Below are positions 1 to 9,504 of a stretch of DNA of 43,171 nucleotides, one piece after another. Source of the stretch: Comamonadaceae bacterium (GTDB taxonomy: Bacteria > Pseudomonadota > Gammaproteobacteria > Burkholderiales > Burkholderiaceae_C). The translations under genes were made by a program, and so were the position numbers. The notes beneath the pieces are model-generated. The model was not told the origin of the DNA, made no database searches, and was given only the letters and a program-made list of their open reading frames with translations. Every line of letters begins with the position of its first letter. Positions within the stretch are counted from its first letter, which is position 1. The stretch spans positions 1-43,171 of the forward strand of contig CANJPU010000048.1 in assembly GCA_947476285.1 (NCBI GenBank), written 5' to 3'.

Positions 1-108
1 AATTTCTACAACCATACAAGATTGCACTCGACGCTGGGCTACGTCAGCCCGATGACGTTCGAGCAACGCTGGATCGCGGCCCAGCAGCAAGACAGGAAGT
101 CCGCATAA
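1..108 (+). CDS. IS3-family transposase (OrfB), C-terminal end only
   Basis: The frame is open from base 1 to a TAA at 106-108 and encodes the last 35 residues of a DDE transposase of the IS3 family. The peptide FYNHTRLHSTLGYVSP followed by MTFEQRW is the conserved C-terminal end of the rve integrase core of OrfB, which catalyses IS cutting and joining. The remainder lies outside the window, so it cannot be said whether the copy is intact. It points toward the diiron gene at 387. No function other than transposition is suggested. The family call is firm; the subgroup cannot be assigned from so short a piece. Confidence 0.88.
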   Translation, partial: NFYNHTRLHSTLGYVSPMTFEQRWIAAQQQDRKSA

Positions 109-147
109 TGGGCAGCCTATGGAGTGCGGTAAACAGGGGCAAGGTCA
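1..147 (+). mobile_element. Right end of an IS3-type insertion sequence (partial)
   Basis: This is the transposase C-terminus plus about 40 bases after its stop. The segment around 129-147 (GTAAACAGGGGCAAGGTCA) ends in CA, as IS3-family right ends do, and would read TGACCTTGCCCC on the other strand, which is plausible for a terminal inverted repeat. The left end is not in the window, so the repeat cannot be confirmed and the boundary is inferred. The remaining bases up to 386 hold no gene that I can support. Confidence 0.4.
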
Positions 148-386
148 CTCCAGGATTTCAACCAGATCCATCTGACCTGGAAGGCTTCGCGGTGGTAATT
201 GAAATCGTTTGCGCCCCCTGCGCATGTCTGTATGGATCATGACTGCGTCACCTGGGTTCCCCGGTTGCGTGGCAGGCGAAGGTAAATTTTTGTTAATGCA
301 TGACCAGACGCCCAGCGGCTGGGTCCAGAAGTTCCGCACAGCGATGAGCCAATCACAGCCTAAAATACGGCAAAGCACCGAAGGCC

Positions 387-1259
387 ATGATGCTCTATCC
401 CCAACTGTTCAAGCAACTCGAATCCGTCCGCTGGGACATGGACAAAGACATCCCCTGGGCATCCTTCGACGCTTCCAAGCTCACTGACGAGCAGGCGCAA
501 ACCATCAAGATGAATGCGATCACCGAGTGGGCGGCGCTGCCGGCCACCGAGATGTTCTTGCGCGACAATCGTGACGACAGCGATTTTTCCGCTTTCATGT
601 CGATCTGGTTCTTCGAAGAGCAGAAACATTCCCTGGTTCTGATGGAATACCTTCGGCGCTTTCGCCCCGATCTGGCGCCGACCGAAAAAGAACTGCACGA
701 GGTTCGCTTCGAGTTCGAGCCCGCGCCCGCGCTGGAGACGCTCATGCTGCATTTTTGCGGCGAGATTCGCCTGAACCACTGGTACCGCTGCGCCAGCCAG
801 TGGCACGCCGAGCCGGTCATCAAGCACATCTATCAAATCTTGTCTCAAGATGAGGCACGCCACGGCGGCGCTTACCTGCGCTACATGAAGCGTGCGATCA
901 CCCGGTTCGGCGACGAAGCCAGGGCCGCTTTCAGCAAGGTGGGCGTGCTCATGGCCAGTGCACGGCGCACCGCGCAGGCGCTGCATCCGACCAACCTGCA
1001 TGTCAACAAGAGCCTGTTTCCGCGCGACACCGTTCAGTCCCGGTTACCCAATCCGCAATGGCTGGAACACTGGCTGGACAAGCAGATCAAGTTCGACGCG
1101 GCATGGGAGGGCAAGGTCATCGACCGCATCCTGCACAACATGAGCCTGCTCATGAACCGCAGCTTCAAGAGCGTCCAGGACCTCAACCGCTTCCGCAAGG
1201 AAGTCACCGCATCGGTGATGCTTGCGGCCCCTGTGGTTGCCCAGGCCAAGCCGGCGTGA
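387..1259 (+). CDS. Ferritin-like diiron-carboxylate protein, function unknown
   Basis: This soluble, all-helical protein of 290 residues carries two diiron half-sites. The first is a helix-1 glutamate (Glu47 or Glu55) plus E78xxH81 in FFEEQKH. The second is Glu126 in CGEIRLNHW plus E156xxH159 in DEARHGG. That spacing fits the ferritin-like / acyl-ACP desaturase / ribonucleotide reductase R2 fold, in which two irons bind dioxygen. The substrate is unknown; oxygenase, desaturase or iron-handling roles are all possible. Two adjacent ATGs occur (387 and 390), and the GAAGG upstream is better spaced for the second. The next gene, rfaE2, follows closely and has a possible GTG start overlapping this stop codon, which suggests co-transcription. 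The family call rests on motif spacing; no function is inferred. Confidence 0.85.
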   Translation: MMLYPQLFKQLESVRWDMDKDIPWASFDASKLTDEQAQTIKMNAITEWAALPATEMFLRDNRDDSDFSAFMSIWFFEEQKHSLVLMEYLRRFRPDLAPTEKELHEVRFEFEPAPALETLMLHFCGEIRLNHWYRCASQWHAEPVIKHIYQILSQDEARHGGAYLRYMKRAITRFGDEARAAFSKVGVLMASARRTAQALHPTNLHVNKSLFPRDTVQSRLPNPQWLEHWLDKQIKFDAAWEGKVIDRILHNMSLLMNRSFKSVQDLNRFRKEVTASVMLAAPVVAQAKPA

Positions 1260-1288
1260 GCGCGCACGCGCAAGGCCCCGCGACTCGC

Positions 1289-1765
1289 ATGCCCGCATTC
1301 CTGGGCAAGATCGTCTCCCGCGAGCAGGCCGTTGTGGCTGCGTCCCAGCTGCCTCGCCCGCTGGTCTTTACCAACGGCGTCTTCGACGTGATGCATCGCG
1401 GCCATGTGCTCTATTTGGCCCAGGCGCGAGCCTTGGGCGCCAGCCTGGTGGTGGGGCTCAATACCGACGCATCGGCACGGCGCCTGGGCAAGGGAGCAGA
1501 CCGGCCTCTTAACAATGAGCAAGACCGCGCGGTCTTGCTGGCTGCGCTTGAATGCGTGAGCATGGTCACCTGGTTTGATGAAGACACACCTTTGCAGTTG
1601 ATCGGTCAGATCAAGCCCGATCTGTACTGCAAGGGCGGCGACTACGACATGGCCCGCCTGGCAGAAACCGCTCTGGTGGAAAGCTACGGTGGGCGCGCGC
1701 AGGCCATTGCTTTCGTGCCCGGTTACTCCACCACTGAGCTGGTGCGCCGCATTCGGCAAACTTGA
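1289..1765 (+). CDS. rfaE2: D-glycero-beta-D-manno-heptose 1-phosphate adenylyltransferase
   Basis: This enzyme transfers AMP from ATP to D-glycero-beta-D-manno-heptose 1-phosphate, giving the ADP-heptose precursor of the LPS inner core. The 158-residue protein is a single cytidylyltransferase-like domain, equivalent to the C-terminal half of E. coli HldE. It has the nucleotidyltransferase signature FTNGVFDVMHRGH (H36-R-G-H39), then NTDAS and a KGGDY segment typical of this subfamily. The kinase half is absent, so the pathway needs a separate HldE1-type kinase elsewhere. I chose ATG 1289 because the family begins about 25 residues before the FTNGVFD motif. An in-frame GTG at 1256 overlaps the upstream stop (GTGA) and would allow translational coupling. 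The gene converges on glnE with a gap of about 19 bases and no terminator hairpin that I can see. Confidence 0.92.
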   Translation: MPAFLGKIVSREQAVVAASQLPRPLVFTNGVFDVMHRGHVLYLAQARALGASLVVGLNTDASARRLGKGADRPLNNEQDRAVLLAALECVSMVTWFDEDTPLQLIGQIKPDLYCKGGDYDMARLAETALVESYGGRAQAIAFVPGYSTTELVRRIRQT

Positions 1766-1784
1766 AAACGGTCAGCGCAGAGGT

Positions 1785-4541
1785 TCAGAAGACCGCGTGC
1801 CACAGCGCCAGCACCGCGTCGCGCTCCTTGCGCAAGACGGCCAAGTCAACCTGAGTTGGCTCTTCGTTGAGCCGGGCCTTGTGCTGTACACGGCGCAACT
1901 CGCGGTAAGCGCGCGCCGCATCCTCGCCCACCGCCGGCGGCAGCAGACCGGCTGCCTGCGCCCGCTGCAGCAAGGCGATGTTGCCCACGTTGGGCAAAAG
2001 TTCTGGGTGGCGTTGCGATTGCGACAACACCAGGAATTGCACAGCGAACTCGGCGTCAACCATGCCACCGGGGCTGTGCTTGACATCGAAGCAGTCTTGC
2101 TTGACCGGGTGCGCGGCACGAACCTTCTCGCGCATGCTCATGATCTCGCCACGCAACGCAGCAGCGTCGCGTTGGGCAGTGATCACGGCTTGGCGCACCG
2201 CATCAAAGCGCGGCCGAAGTGCTTCCACGCCCAACACGAAACGCGCCCGCGTCATTGCCTGGTGCTCCCAAGTCCACGCGGTGTTGCTGCCGCGTTGCTG
2301 TTGGTAGTTGGCGTAGGCATCGAAAGTGGTGATCAAAAGGCCCGAACTTCCATTGGGCCGCAGCGCTGTGTCGATCTCGAACAGATCGCCCTCTGCGGTC
2401 TTGGTTCCCAGCCAGTTGATCAGCTTGCGTACGAAAGCCGCATAGGCTTCGGGTGCGCGCTCGTCCTCATCTTCGTAGACAAAGACGATGTCCAGGTCGC
2501 TGCCGTAGCCCAGCTCCTTGCCGCCCAGCTTGCCGTAGCCGATGATGGCGAATCGCGGCTCGTCGCGGTGCTTTTGTTTGAGTCGCTGCCAGCACCAGCG
2601 CGCGGTCACGCGCAGCACAGAATCGGCCAGCGCGCTCAGGTCGTCGGCCACCTGCTCCACAGTGAGCAGGCCTTCGACATCGCGGGCCAGCGTGCGGAAG
2701 ACTTCGGCGTGATGAGCCCGGCGCAGCAAGTTCAGCAAGGCTTCATCGTCGTCCTCGCCGGTGATTTGCAGAGAACGGCGCCGTTGCTCAAGTTCGGCTT
2801 CAAAATCGGGTGCGCAAAATCGTTCGGACACCAGTTGATCGCTGGCCAGTTCATCGATCACACCGGGGTGCTGCAGCAGGTACCGCGCGGGCCACCGGGC
2901 CGCGCCCAGCAACCGGAGCAAGCGCTCGTGTACACCAGGGCGTTCCAACAAAAGAGCCAGATAGCTCTCGCGGCGCAGCAAGGGTTCGATCCAGTCTGCC
3001 AAGCGGATGGCGGCGAGCTCGCTGACCAGGCCCTGTTCGAGCCACTGCGCGGTGCGGGCCAGCAGCCGCGACAAGCGCGCCCGTGCATCGTCACGCAAAG
3101 CCAGAACGCGCGGATGCTGGCGCCACATTGAAACCCGTTCACGCAACGCAGGCGGCAGTTTCTCCAGCAGGGCATCCAGATCAAGGCTGCCTTGGGTGCC
3201 ATTGCCGCTCTTCGGTCCTGTGCAGCCCTTGCATTCGTTCTGACCGGCGCCGCCCAGCAAGGTGTCGAATTCCTGCGATACCAGTTCGCGGTGGACATCG
3301 AGTTGATGAAGAAAGGGGCAACTGTTCGCAAAGCCCATTGACTTGGCAATCCAGGCGAGGTCCTCGTCGTTGGTGGTCAGCACATGGGTCTGCTGATCGT
3401 CCAGGTACTGGATGCGATGCTCCACCTGCCGCAGGAAGATGTAGGCGCGGGCCAGTGCATCTGCAGTGGCCTGCGGCATGAGGCCGGCCGCGCTGATACG
3501 CTGCAAGGCCTGCAGGGTTGGGCGGGTGCGCAGCTCGGGGAACTGGCCACCGCGAACCACCTGCAGAAGCTGCACAGTGAACTCGATCTCACGAATGCCG
3601 CCGCGCGAGAGCTTGACATCGTTGGCGCGCTCGGGTCTGCCCGCGCTGCGCTTGGCCGCATGCTCGCGAATCTGATGGTGCAGCACTCGCAGGGAATCGA
3701 ACACGCTGTAGTCCAGGTACTTGCGAAATACAAAAGGCAGCACCGCGCCCCTCAAGGCCTGGGCGCAGCGGCTATCAATGCTGCTGCGCGGGGCCACCAC
3801 CCGGCTCTTGAGCCAGGCAAAGCGCTCCCATTCGCGCCCTTGTACCTGGAAATAATCCTCCAGCGCCCCCAGCGAAACAGCCGGTGGGCCGGAATTGCCA
3901 TTGGGCCGCAAGGCCAGATCGAGCCGAAACACGAAGCCATGTTCGGTGGGCTCGCCGATCAATCCGTAGAGCAGCTTGACGGTCTTGTCGAAGTATTCAT
4001 GGTTGGTAATGCGCCCGCGGCCATTTTCAGTACCCTGGGTCTCGCCGTCTTCTTCATAAATGTAGATCAGGTCGATGTCGCTGGAGACGTTGAGCTCGCG
4101 CGCTCCGAGCTTGCCCATGCCCACTACCCAGAGCTCGGCGCGGCGCCCATCCGAGGCCAAGGGTGCGCCGTATTGCCGGTCCAGTTCACTCCTGGCATGC
4201 ACACAGGCGATGTCCAGTGCCAGTTCGGCCAGTTCGGTCATGGTGGCGGTCACCAGCGACAGCGGCGCCTGCGAGTCGCAGTCAAGGCAGACCAGCCGCT
4301 CCAGGACCAGTTGGCGCAGGATGCGCAACGCAGATCCTGCATCGTGACCGCGTTCGCGCAGGCTGTCGTAGGTGTTGGCCATGCTGGCCGATGTGGGTGT
4401 CCCGGCCGGCAGAAGATGCAGTTCCCCGGCATATCGCCGGCGCAGCCGCTGCACGAAGCGGGAGTGCGCCGACAAGGGTTGGACCGCTTGCAACACGGTC
4501 TGGTTTGCCGGGGCTGAACCGAGTGCACCCTGGGGGGTCAT
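1785..4541 (-). CDS. glnE: Bifunctional glutamine synthetase adenylyltransferase/adenylyl-removing enzyme
   Basis: GlnE adenylylates glutamine synthetase, switching it off when nitrogen is plentiful, and removes AMP again under PII control. The 918-residue protein (E. coli has about 946) contains the duplicated nucleotidyltransferase architecture. The N-terminal adenylyl-removing half has SSDIDLIYIYEED with metal-binding Asp155 and Asp157. The C-terminal adenylylating half has GYGSDLDIVFVYEDEDE with Asp682 and Asp684. Each is followed by a helical GlnD-type domain. I start it at 4541, where CAGGAA precedes the ATG by a few bases; ATG 4553 is also open but has no ribosome site. It is divergent from yhdP with only 24 bases between starts, so its promoter probably lies inside the yhdP coding region. 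Both active sites look intact. Confidence 0.96.
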   Translation of the reverse strand: MTPQGALGSAPANQTVLQAVQPLSAHSRFVQRLRRRYAGELHLLPAGTPTSASMANTYDSLRERGHDAGSALRILRQLVLERLVCLDCDSQAPLSLVTATMTELAELALDIACVHARSELDRQYGAPLASDGRRAELWVVGMGKLGARELNVSSDIDLIYIYEEDGETQGTENGRGRITNHEYFDKTVKLLYGLIGEPTEHGFVFRLDLALRPNGNSGPPAVSLGALEDYFQVQGREWERFAWLKSRVVAPRSSIDSRCAQALRGAVLPFVFRKYLDYSVFDSLRVLHHQIREHAAKRSAGRPERANDVKLSRGGIREIEFTVQLLQVVRGGQFPELRTRPTLQALQRISAAGLMPQATADALARAYIFLRQVEHRIQYLDDQQTHVLTTNDEDLAWIAKSMGFANSCPFLHQLDVHRELVSQEFDTLLGGAGQNECKGCTGPKSGNGTQGSLDLDALLEKLPPALRERVSMWRQHPRVLALRDDARARLSRLLARTAQWLEQGLVSELAAIRLADWIEPLLRRESYLALLLERPGVHERLLRLLGAARWPARYLLQHPGVIDELASDQLVSERFCAPDFEAELEQRRRSLQITGEDDDEALLNLLRRAHHAEVFRTLARDVEGLLTVEQVADDLSALADSVLRVTARWCWQRLKQKHRDEPRFAIIGYGKLGGKELGYGSDLDIVFVYEDEDERAPEAYAAFVRKLINWLGTKTAEGDLFEIDTALRPNGSSGLLITTFDAYANYQQQRGSNTAWTWEHQAMTRARFVLGVEALRPRFDAVRQAVITAQRDAAALRGEIMSMREKVRAAHPVKQDCFDVKHSPGGMVDAEFAVQFLVLSQSQRHPELLPNVGNIALLQRAQAAGLLPPAVGEDAARAYRELRRVQHKARLNEEPTQVDLAVLRKERDAVLALWHAVF

Positions 4542-4565
4542 AATTCCTGGCACATCGAAGTATTC

Positions 4566-7500
4566 ATGACAGACTTGCCACCGTCTCCATCGGGTCCATT
4601 GAGGGCTATTTCAACCCTCGCGAAATGGTCGTTGTGGCTGCTCCTGGCCGCTTGGCTGGTGCTGGCCCTGGCCTGGGGTGCCCTCCACGGCTGGATTGTG
4701 CCCCGAATTGGCGAGCTGCGCCCCGACATAGAAATTGAAGCCAGCCGAGTGCTGGGGGTACCGGTTCGCATTGGCGGCATCACCGCGCGCACCGAGGGAC
4801 TGGTGCCTTCTTTCGAGCTGGTGGATGTGGTGCTGCTGGACGCTCAGGGCCGGGCGGCCTTGCGGCTGCCCCGGGTGGTGGCGGCCTTGTCCCCGCGATC
4901 CCTATGGAACCTGGGATTCGAGCAGCTCTATATCGACCGGCCGGAGCTTGAAATCCGGCGTTCGGCCGACGGCAAGATTTTCATCGCGGGGCTGGACCTC
5001 TCGCGTGGTGGCGACAACGATGGCCGGGCCGCCGACTGGTTCTTCAGCCAGACCGAGTTCGTGATGCAAAAGGGGGTGGTGCGCTGGACCGACGAGCTGC
5101 GCGGTGCGCCGACCTTGGCCTTGCAGGAGGTGGATTTCGTCATACGCAACAGTGGACGACGCCATGCCATGCGTCTGGATGCGACACCACCGCCGCAGTG
5201 GGGTGAGCGATTCAGCCTGCGCGGGCTTTTCCGCCAGCCCCTGCTGAGCACCCGCAACGGCCAGTGGCAGGAATGGCAAGGCCAGCTTCACGGCGATTTC
5301 GCCAAAGTCGATGTGTCTCAGTTGCGCCGTTACGTGCAACTGGGCGTCGAGGTCAGTGAGGGTCGTGGCGCATTGCGGATCTGGGGCGATGTGGAGCGCG
5401 GCCAATTCATGGGCGGGGTCGCCGATGTGATGCTGACGGATGTGATGGCCACGCTCGGGCCGCGCCTGGAACCGCTGGGGCTCAACTCGGTGTCGGGCCG
5501 CATCGGGGGCAAACGGCTGGCCGGTGGCTTTGAGTTCGAGACCCGGGGGCTGCAATTTCAGACGCGGGAGGGTCAGCACTGGCCCGGCGGCAATCTGTTC
5601 GTGACATGGCTGGAGGCAGAAGGCAAGCGGCCTGCCCAGGGCGAAATACGGGCCGATCGCCTGGACCTGCAGGCGGTCAGCCAGATCGCCACGCGCCTGC
5701 CCCTGGGCACCGCGACGCATGTGGCGCTGGCGGCTTATTCACCCAAAGGTCTGGTGGAGTCGGTGCAGGCCAAGTGGCAGGGGTCTTTATCGGCTGTGCA
5801 GCAATACGAGGCGCGTGGTCGCGTGGTGGGGCTGGAGCTTGCTGCCCGGCCCGCGCCAAGTGCCAGTGCGCCAGGCGCTTATACCGCCACGCCAGGCGTG
5901 AAGGGGTTGAACGTGGATTTCGAGCTCACGCAGGCCGGCGGCAAGGGAAAGTTCCAGCTCAAGGGCGGCACCGTCAATTTACCCGGCGTCTTCGAAGAGC
6001 CCGAGATTCCATTGGACGAACTGTCCGCCGATGTGCTTTGGCAATACAAGGGCGAGGCGCTGTCGGTCAATGTCGGCAGCATCAAGTTCAGCAATGCCGA
6101 TGCCCAGGGTGAGGGTCAGATCAGTTGGCACAGCGGCGATGGCGCACGCGGCCGCTTCCCCGGCGTGCTCGATCTACAGGCCAGCGTCAGCCGCGCCACC
6201 GCAGCACGGGTGTACCGCTATTTGCCCCTGGGCTTGAGCAAGCCGGTGCGCGACTACGTGCGCGACTCGGTTACGCAAGGCACAGCCAGTGGTGCCAAGT
6301 TTCGCGTCAAGGGAAACTTGCGAGAGTTTCCATTCAAGGAGCCGCGCCAGGGAGAGTTTCGTATCAGCGCCGAGCTCAAGGACGTGGGATATTCGTTCGT
6401 TCCGGCGCGCCCGTCAGGTACATGGCCGGCCCTGACACAGCTCACAGGCGAGCTGCTGTTCGAACGCAACGGCATGCAACTGCGACGTACCGCTGCCCGC
6501 TTTGCTGGTGCGCCGGATCTGCAAGTAAGGGCCGATGCCCAAATTGCAGATCTGGGCGCCGCCACCGTGGCGGTGTCGGGCGACATCCGCGGGCCGCTCG
6601 CGCAGTCAGTGTCCTTGGTCAACGGTGCGCCCCTGTCGGCCATGATGAGCCATGCGCTGGCGCGTACCAGTGCGACCGGCAATGCAGATGTTCGGCTGAA
6701 GTTGGATCTACCCATTCAAGCCTTGGAGCGCACGCGGGTATTGGGCAGTGTCACGCTCGCGGGCAACGATATTCAACTCATGCCGGAGAGCCCGGCCTTG
6801 TCGCGTGCGCGAGGTGTTGTCAACTTCACTGAACGCGGCTTTGTGTTGTCCGGCGCACAAGCACGGGCGCTGGGTGGAGATGTGCGCATTGAAGGCTCCA
6901 GCCGAGTCGTCGCGCCGGGCGCTACCGACGCGAGCGTGACCATTCGCGCCCAGGGCAACGCCACGGCCGAAGGCCTGCGCCAGGCGCAAGAGCTGGGCTT
7001 TGTCTCGCGCCTGGCACGGGACGCCACTGGCGGCGCGTCCTACAGTCTTGCTCTGGCACTGCGTCAAGGGGTGCCTGAAATCGTGGTGACCAGCAATTTG
7101 CAGGGCCTCGCGCTGAACCTGCCGCCGCCGCTTGCCAAGGCGGCAGAGTCGGTTTTGCCGCTGCGCTTCGACAGTTCGCTGGTGCGCGAATCGCTCACCC
7201 CGGCACCCGGCGCGCCGCGCCGCCTGCAGGACCAGCTCACGTTGGAGCTGGGTCGGCTGGCCTCGGTGACCTATGTGCGCGACCTGTCGGCGCCGCAGCC
7301 ACGCGTGATTCGCGGCAGCATCGCGGTGGGTTTGGTAGCGGGTGAGTCGGCGCCCGCGCCCGAGCAAGGCGTGATGGCCAACGTCAATCTGGCCAGCTTG
7401 GACCTCGATGCATGGGCGCGTGTGCTTAGCCAGGCTGCTGGGGCGCATGCGGGCACGCCAGCTTCCAACAGCGCGGCTGACGTATCGGCGGCGCAGGCCT

Positions 7501-8672
7501 ACCTGCCCAACGTGATGGCGGTGCGCGCCCGCACGCTGACGCTGGAAGGGCGCAGTCTGCACAACGTGGTGGTCGGCGGTTCGCGTGATGGGCGATTGTG
7601 GCGGGCCAATCTCGATGCCGATGAACTCAACGGCTATGCAGAATACCGCCAGCCGGTGGGCAGCGGGTCTGGCTGGCTGCATGCGCGGCTGGCGCGGCTG
7701 GCTATCGCGGCCTCAGCGGCCACGCAAGTCGAGACCTTGTTTACCGAGCAGCCCGAAGTCCTGCCCGCGCTGGACATCGTGGTGGACGATTTCGAACTCA
7801 AAGGCAGGAAGCTCGGTCGGTTGGAGATTGAAGCCGTCAACCGTGGCGTGGGTCCGTCAGCGCGCGAAGGCACGGCCCGCGAGTGGCGACTAAACAAGCT
7901 CAGCCTCACCCTGCCCGAGGCGGTGTTCAGTGCCACCGGAAACTGGGCTGCGATCGGTTCACAGGCGGATGCTGCAGCCGGCTCGCGCCCTGCGGGGGCG
8001 GGCCTGCGCACCGCAATGAAATTTCGACTCGATATCGCCGACTCTGGCGAACTGCTCGCGCGCTTTGGCATGAAGGACGTGGTACGGCGCGGCAAAGGCA
8101 GCATGGACGGCCAGGTGGCATGGCGGGGCTCGCCGCTGACCCTGAACTACCCGACGATGGACGGCGCCTTCCATGTCAACATGGAGTCCGGGCAATTTCT
8201 CAAGGCCGACCCGGGCTTGGCCAAGCTGCTGGGGGTGCTCAGCCTGCAGTCGCTGCCGCGCCGCCTGGCGCTTGATTTTCGGGATGTGTTCAGCGAGGGC
8301 TTTGCCTTCGATTTCATGCGTGGAGACATTGTGATCCGTGATGGCATGGCTTCGACCAATAACTTGCAGATGAAGGGCGTGAATGCAGCCGTGTTGATGG
8401 ACGGCAAAGCCGACATCGCGCGCGAAACCCAGGATCTGAACGTGGTGGTCGTGCCAGAGATCAACGCGGGCACGGCCTCGCTGTTTGCCACTGTGATCAA
8501 TCCGGCCATCGGGCTGGGTACATTTCTTGCGCAGGTGTTCCTGCGCCAGCCGCTGATGCGAGCCGCCACACAGGAATTTCATGTCGATGGAACCTGGGCC
8601 GACCCGCGCATCACGCGGGTCGAGCGCAGACTGCCGGCGCAAGAAGCACAGCCCGCCCAAGGCAGCAACTGA
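4566..8672 (+). CDS. yhdP: YhdP family AsmA-like envelope protein
   Basis: This very large protein (1368 residues) belongs to the YhdP/TamB/AsmA-like group, inner-membrane-anchored periplasmic proteins that bridge to the outer membrane. In E. coli YhdP takes part in phospholipid delivery to the outer membrane. There is one N-terminal membrane helix (about residues 20-45, LWLLLAAWLVLALAWGAL), then a long beta-rich region of repeated domains. A conserved C-terminal AsmA-like segment near residues 1190-1340 includes VKGSMDG-type and NNLQMKGVNAAV-type stretches. Length agrees with family members (about 1270-1400). A weak GAAG precedes the ATG. The gene is divergent from glnE and followed 15 bases later by a nitrilase-family gene, probably co-transcribed. 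The transport role is inherited from the family, not shown here. Confidence 0.93.
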   Translation: MTDLPPSPSGPLRAISTLAKWSLWLLLAAWLVLALAWGALHGWIVPRIGELRPDIEIEASRVLGVPVRIGGITARTEGLVPSFELVDVVLLDAQGRAALRLPRVVAALSPRSLWNLGFEQLYIDRPELEIRRSADGKIFIAGLDLSRGGDNDGRAADWFFSQTEFVMQKGVVRWTDELRGAPTLALQEVDFVIRNSGRRHAMRLDATPPPQWGERFSLRGLFRQPLLSTRNGQWQEWQGQLHGDFAKVDVSQLRRYVQLGVEVSEGRGALRIWGDVERGQFMGGVADVMLTDVMATLGPRLEPLGLNSVSGRIGGKRLAGGFEFETRGLQFQTREGQHWPGGNLFVTWLEAEGKRPAQGEIRADRLDLQAVSQIATRLPLGTATHVALAAYSPKGLVESVQAKWQGSLSAVQQYEARGRVVGLELAARPAPSASAPGAYTATPGVKGLNVDFELTQAGGKGKFQLKGGTVNLPGVFEEPEIPLDELSADVLWQYKGEALSVNVGSIKFSNADAQGEGQISWHSGDGARGRFPGVLDLQASVSRATAARVYRYLPLGLSKPVRDYVRDSVTQGTASGAKFRVKGNLREFPFKEPRQGEFRISAELKDVGYSFVPARPSGTWPALTQLTGELLFERNGMQLRRTAARFAGAPDLQVRADAQIADLGAATVAVSGDIRGPLAQSVSLVNGAPLSAMMSHALARTSATGNADVRLKLDLPIQALERTRVLGSVTLAGNDIQLMPESPALSRARGVVNFTERGFVLSGAQARALGGDVRIEGSSRVVAPGATDASVTIRAQGNATAEGLRQAQELGFVSRLARDATGGASYSLALALRQGVPEIVVTSNLQGLALNLPPPLAKAAESVLPLRFDSSLVRESLTPAPGAPRRLQDQLTLELGRLASVTYVRDLSAPQPRVIRGSIAVGLVAGESAPAPEQGVMANVNLASLDLDAWARVLSQAAGAHAGTPASNSAADVSAAQAYLPNVMAVRARTLTLEGRSLHNVVVGGSRDGRLWRANLDADELNGYAEYRQPVGSGSGWLHARLARLAIAASAATQVETLFTEQPEVLPALDIVVDDFELKGRKLGRLEIEAVNRGVGPSAREGTAREWRLNKLSLTLPEAVFSATGNWAAIGSQADAAAGSRPAGAGLRTAMKFRLDIADSGELLARFGMKDVVRRGKGSMDGQVAWRGSPLTLNYPTMDGAFHVNMESGQFLKADPGLAKLLGVLSLQSLPRRLALDFRDVFSEGFAFDFMRGDIVIRDGMASTNNLQMKGVNAAVLMDGKADIARETQDLNVVVVPEINAGTASLFATVINPAIGLGTFLAQVFLRQPLMRAATQEFHVDGTWADPRITRVERRLPAQEAQPAQGSN

Positions 8673-8687
8673 GCGTATGGATACCAA

Positions 8688-9494
8688 ATGAAAGTCGCCG
8701 CAATTCAGATGGTTTCGGGCGTGTCGGTGCAGGCCAACCTCGACAGTGCGCATGAGCTGCTGACCGAGGCTGCACGAGGCGGTGCGCACTTGGCTGTCCT
8801 GCCCGAGTATTTCTGCCTCATGGGACACAAGGACAGCGACAAACTCGCCGTGCGCGAGCGTCCGGGCGAAGGCATGATCCAGGATTTCCTGGCCCGTACC
8901 GCGCGTGAGTTGGGGCTATGGATCGTGGGTGGCACCTTGCCCCTGGTTGGGAGCGACGAGGGCCACGTGCGCAACACCAGCATCGCGTTTTCCCCGCAGG
9001 GCACGCAAGTGGCCCGCTACGACAAGATTCATTTGTTCAAGTTCGATAATGGCCGCGAGCGCTACGACGAGTCGCGTGTGATCGAGTCGGGAGCCGAGCC
9101 GGTGTGGTTCGATGTGCCGCAGGAGCCAGGCCGCGCCTGGCGCGTGGGCATGAGCGTGTGCTATGACCTGCGCTTTCCCGAGTTGTACCGTGCCTTGCAC
9201 GCGGACGTGCTGCTGGTGCCCAGCGCTTTCACTTATGTCACAGGCCAGGCCCACTGGGAGCTTTTGCTGCGTGCACGCGCCATCGAGAACCTGGCCTATG
9301 TCATCGCGCCCGCTCAAGGCGGGGTGCATGAGAACCGCAGGCGGACCTGGGGGCACAGCATGATCATTGACCCGTGGGGTGTTGTGCTGGCACAGCAGGG
9401 CGAGGGCGCGGGGGTCGTGTTCGCACAGCTCGATGGCGAGCGGCTGGCGCAGTTGCGAAGCCAGCTTCCCGCGCTGGACCACAGGGTCTTGTGA
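8688..9494 (+). CDS. Carbon-nitrogen hydrolase (Nit-type amidase)
   Basis: This is a nitrilase-superfamily amidase of 268 residues with the complete Glu-Lys-Cys catalytic triad: Glu40 in LPEYF, Lys113 in YDKIHLF and Cys158 in SVCYDLRFPE. The sequence around the triad resembles the Nit1/Nit2 branch, whose bacterial members hydrolyse deaminated glutathione or omega-amidated dicarboxylates in metabolite repair. The substrate is thus likely a small amide, but that is an inference. The protein is cytoplasmic, with no signal peptide or membrane segment. It lies between yhdP (15 bases) and the sensor kinase (10 bases), apparently in one transcription unit. This position next to yhdP seems to be a Burkholderiales arrangement and does not imply a functional link. 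Confidence 0.92.
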   Translation: MKVAAIQMVSGVSVQANLDSAHELLTEAARGGAHLAVLPEYFCLMGHKDSDKLAVRERPGEGMIQDFLARTARELGLWIVGGTLPLVGSDEGHVRNTSIAFSPQGTQVARYDKIHLFKFDNGRERYDESRVIESGAEPVWFDVPQEPGRAWRVGMSVCYDLRFPELYRALHADVLLVPSAFTYVTGQAHWELLLRARAIENLAYVIAPAQGGVHENRRRTWGHSMIIDPWGVVLAQQGEGAGVVFAQLDGERLAQLRSQLPALDHRVL

Positions 9495-9504
9495 AGGCGC
9501 TTGC

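Noticed and set aside
1689..3131. 480-codon plus-strand frame across glnE
   Set aside because: It is antisense to the glnE coding region, where both nucleotidyltransferase domains are intact.
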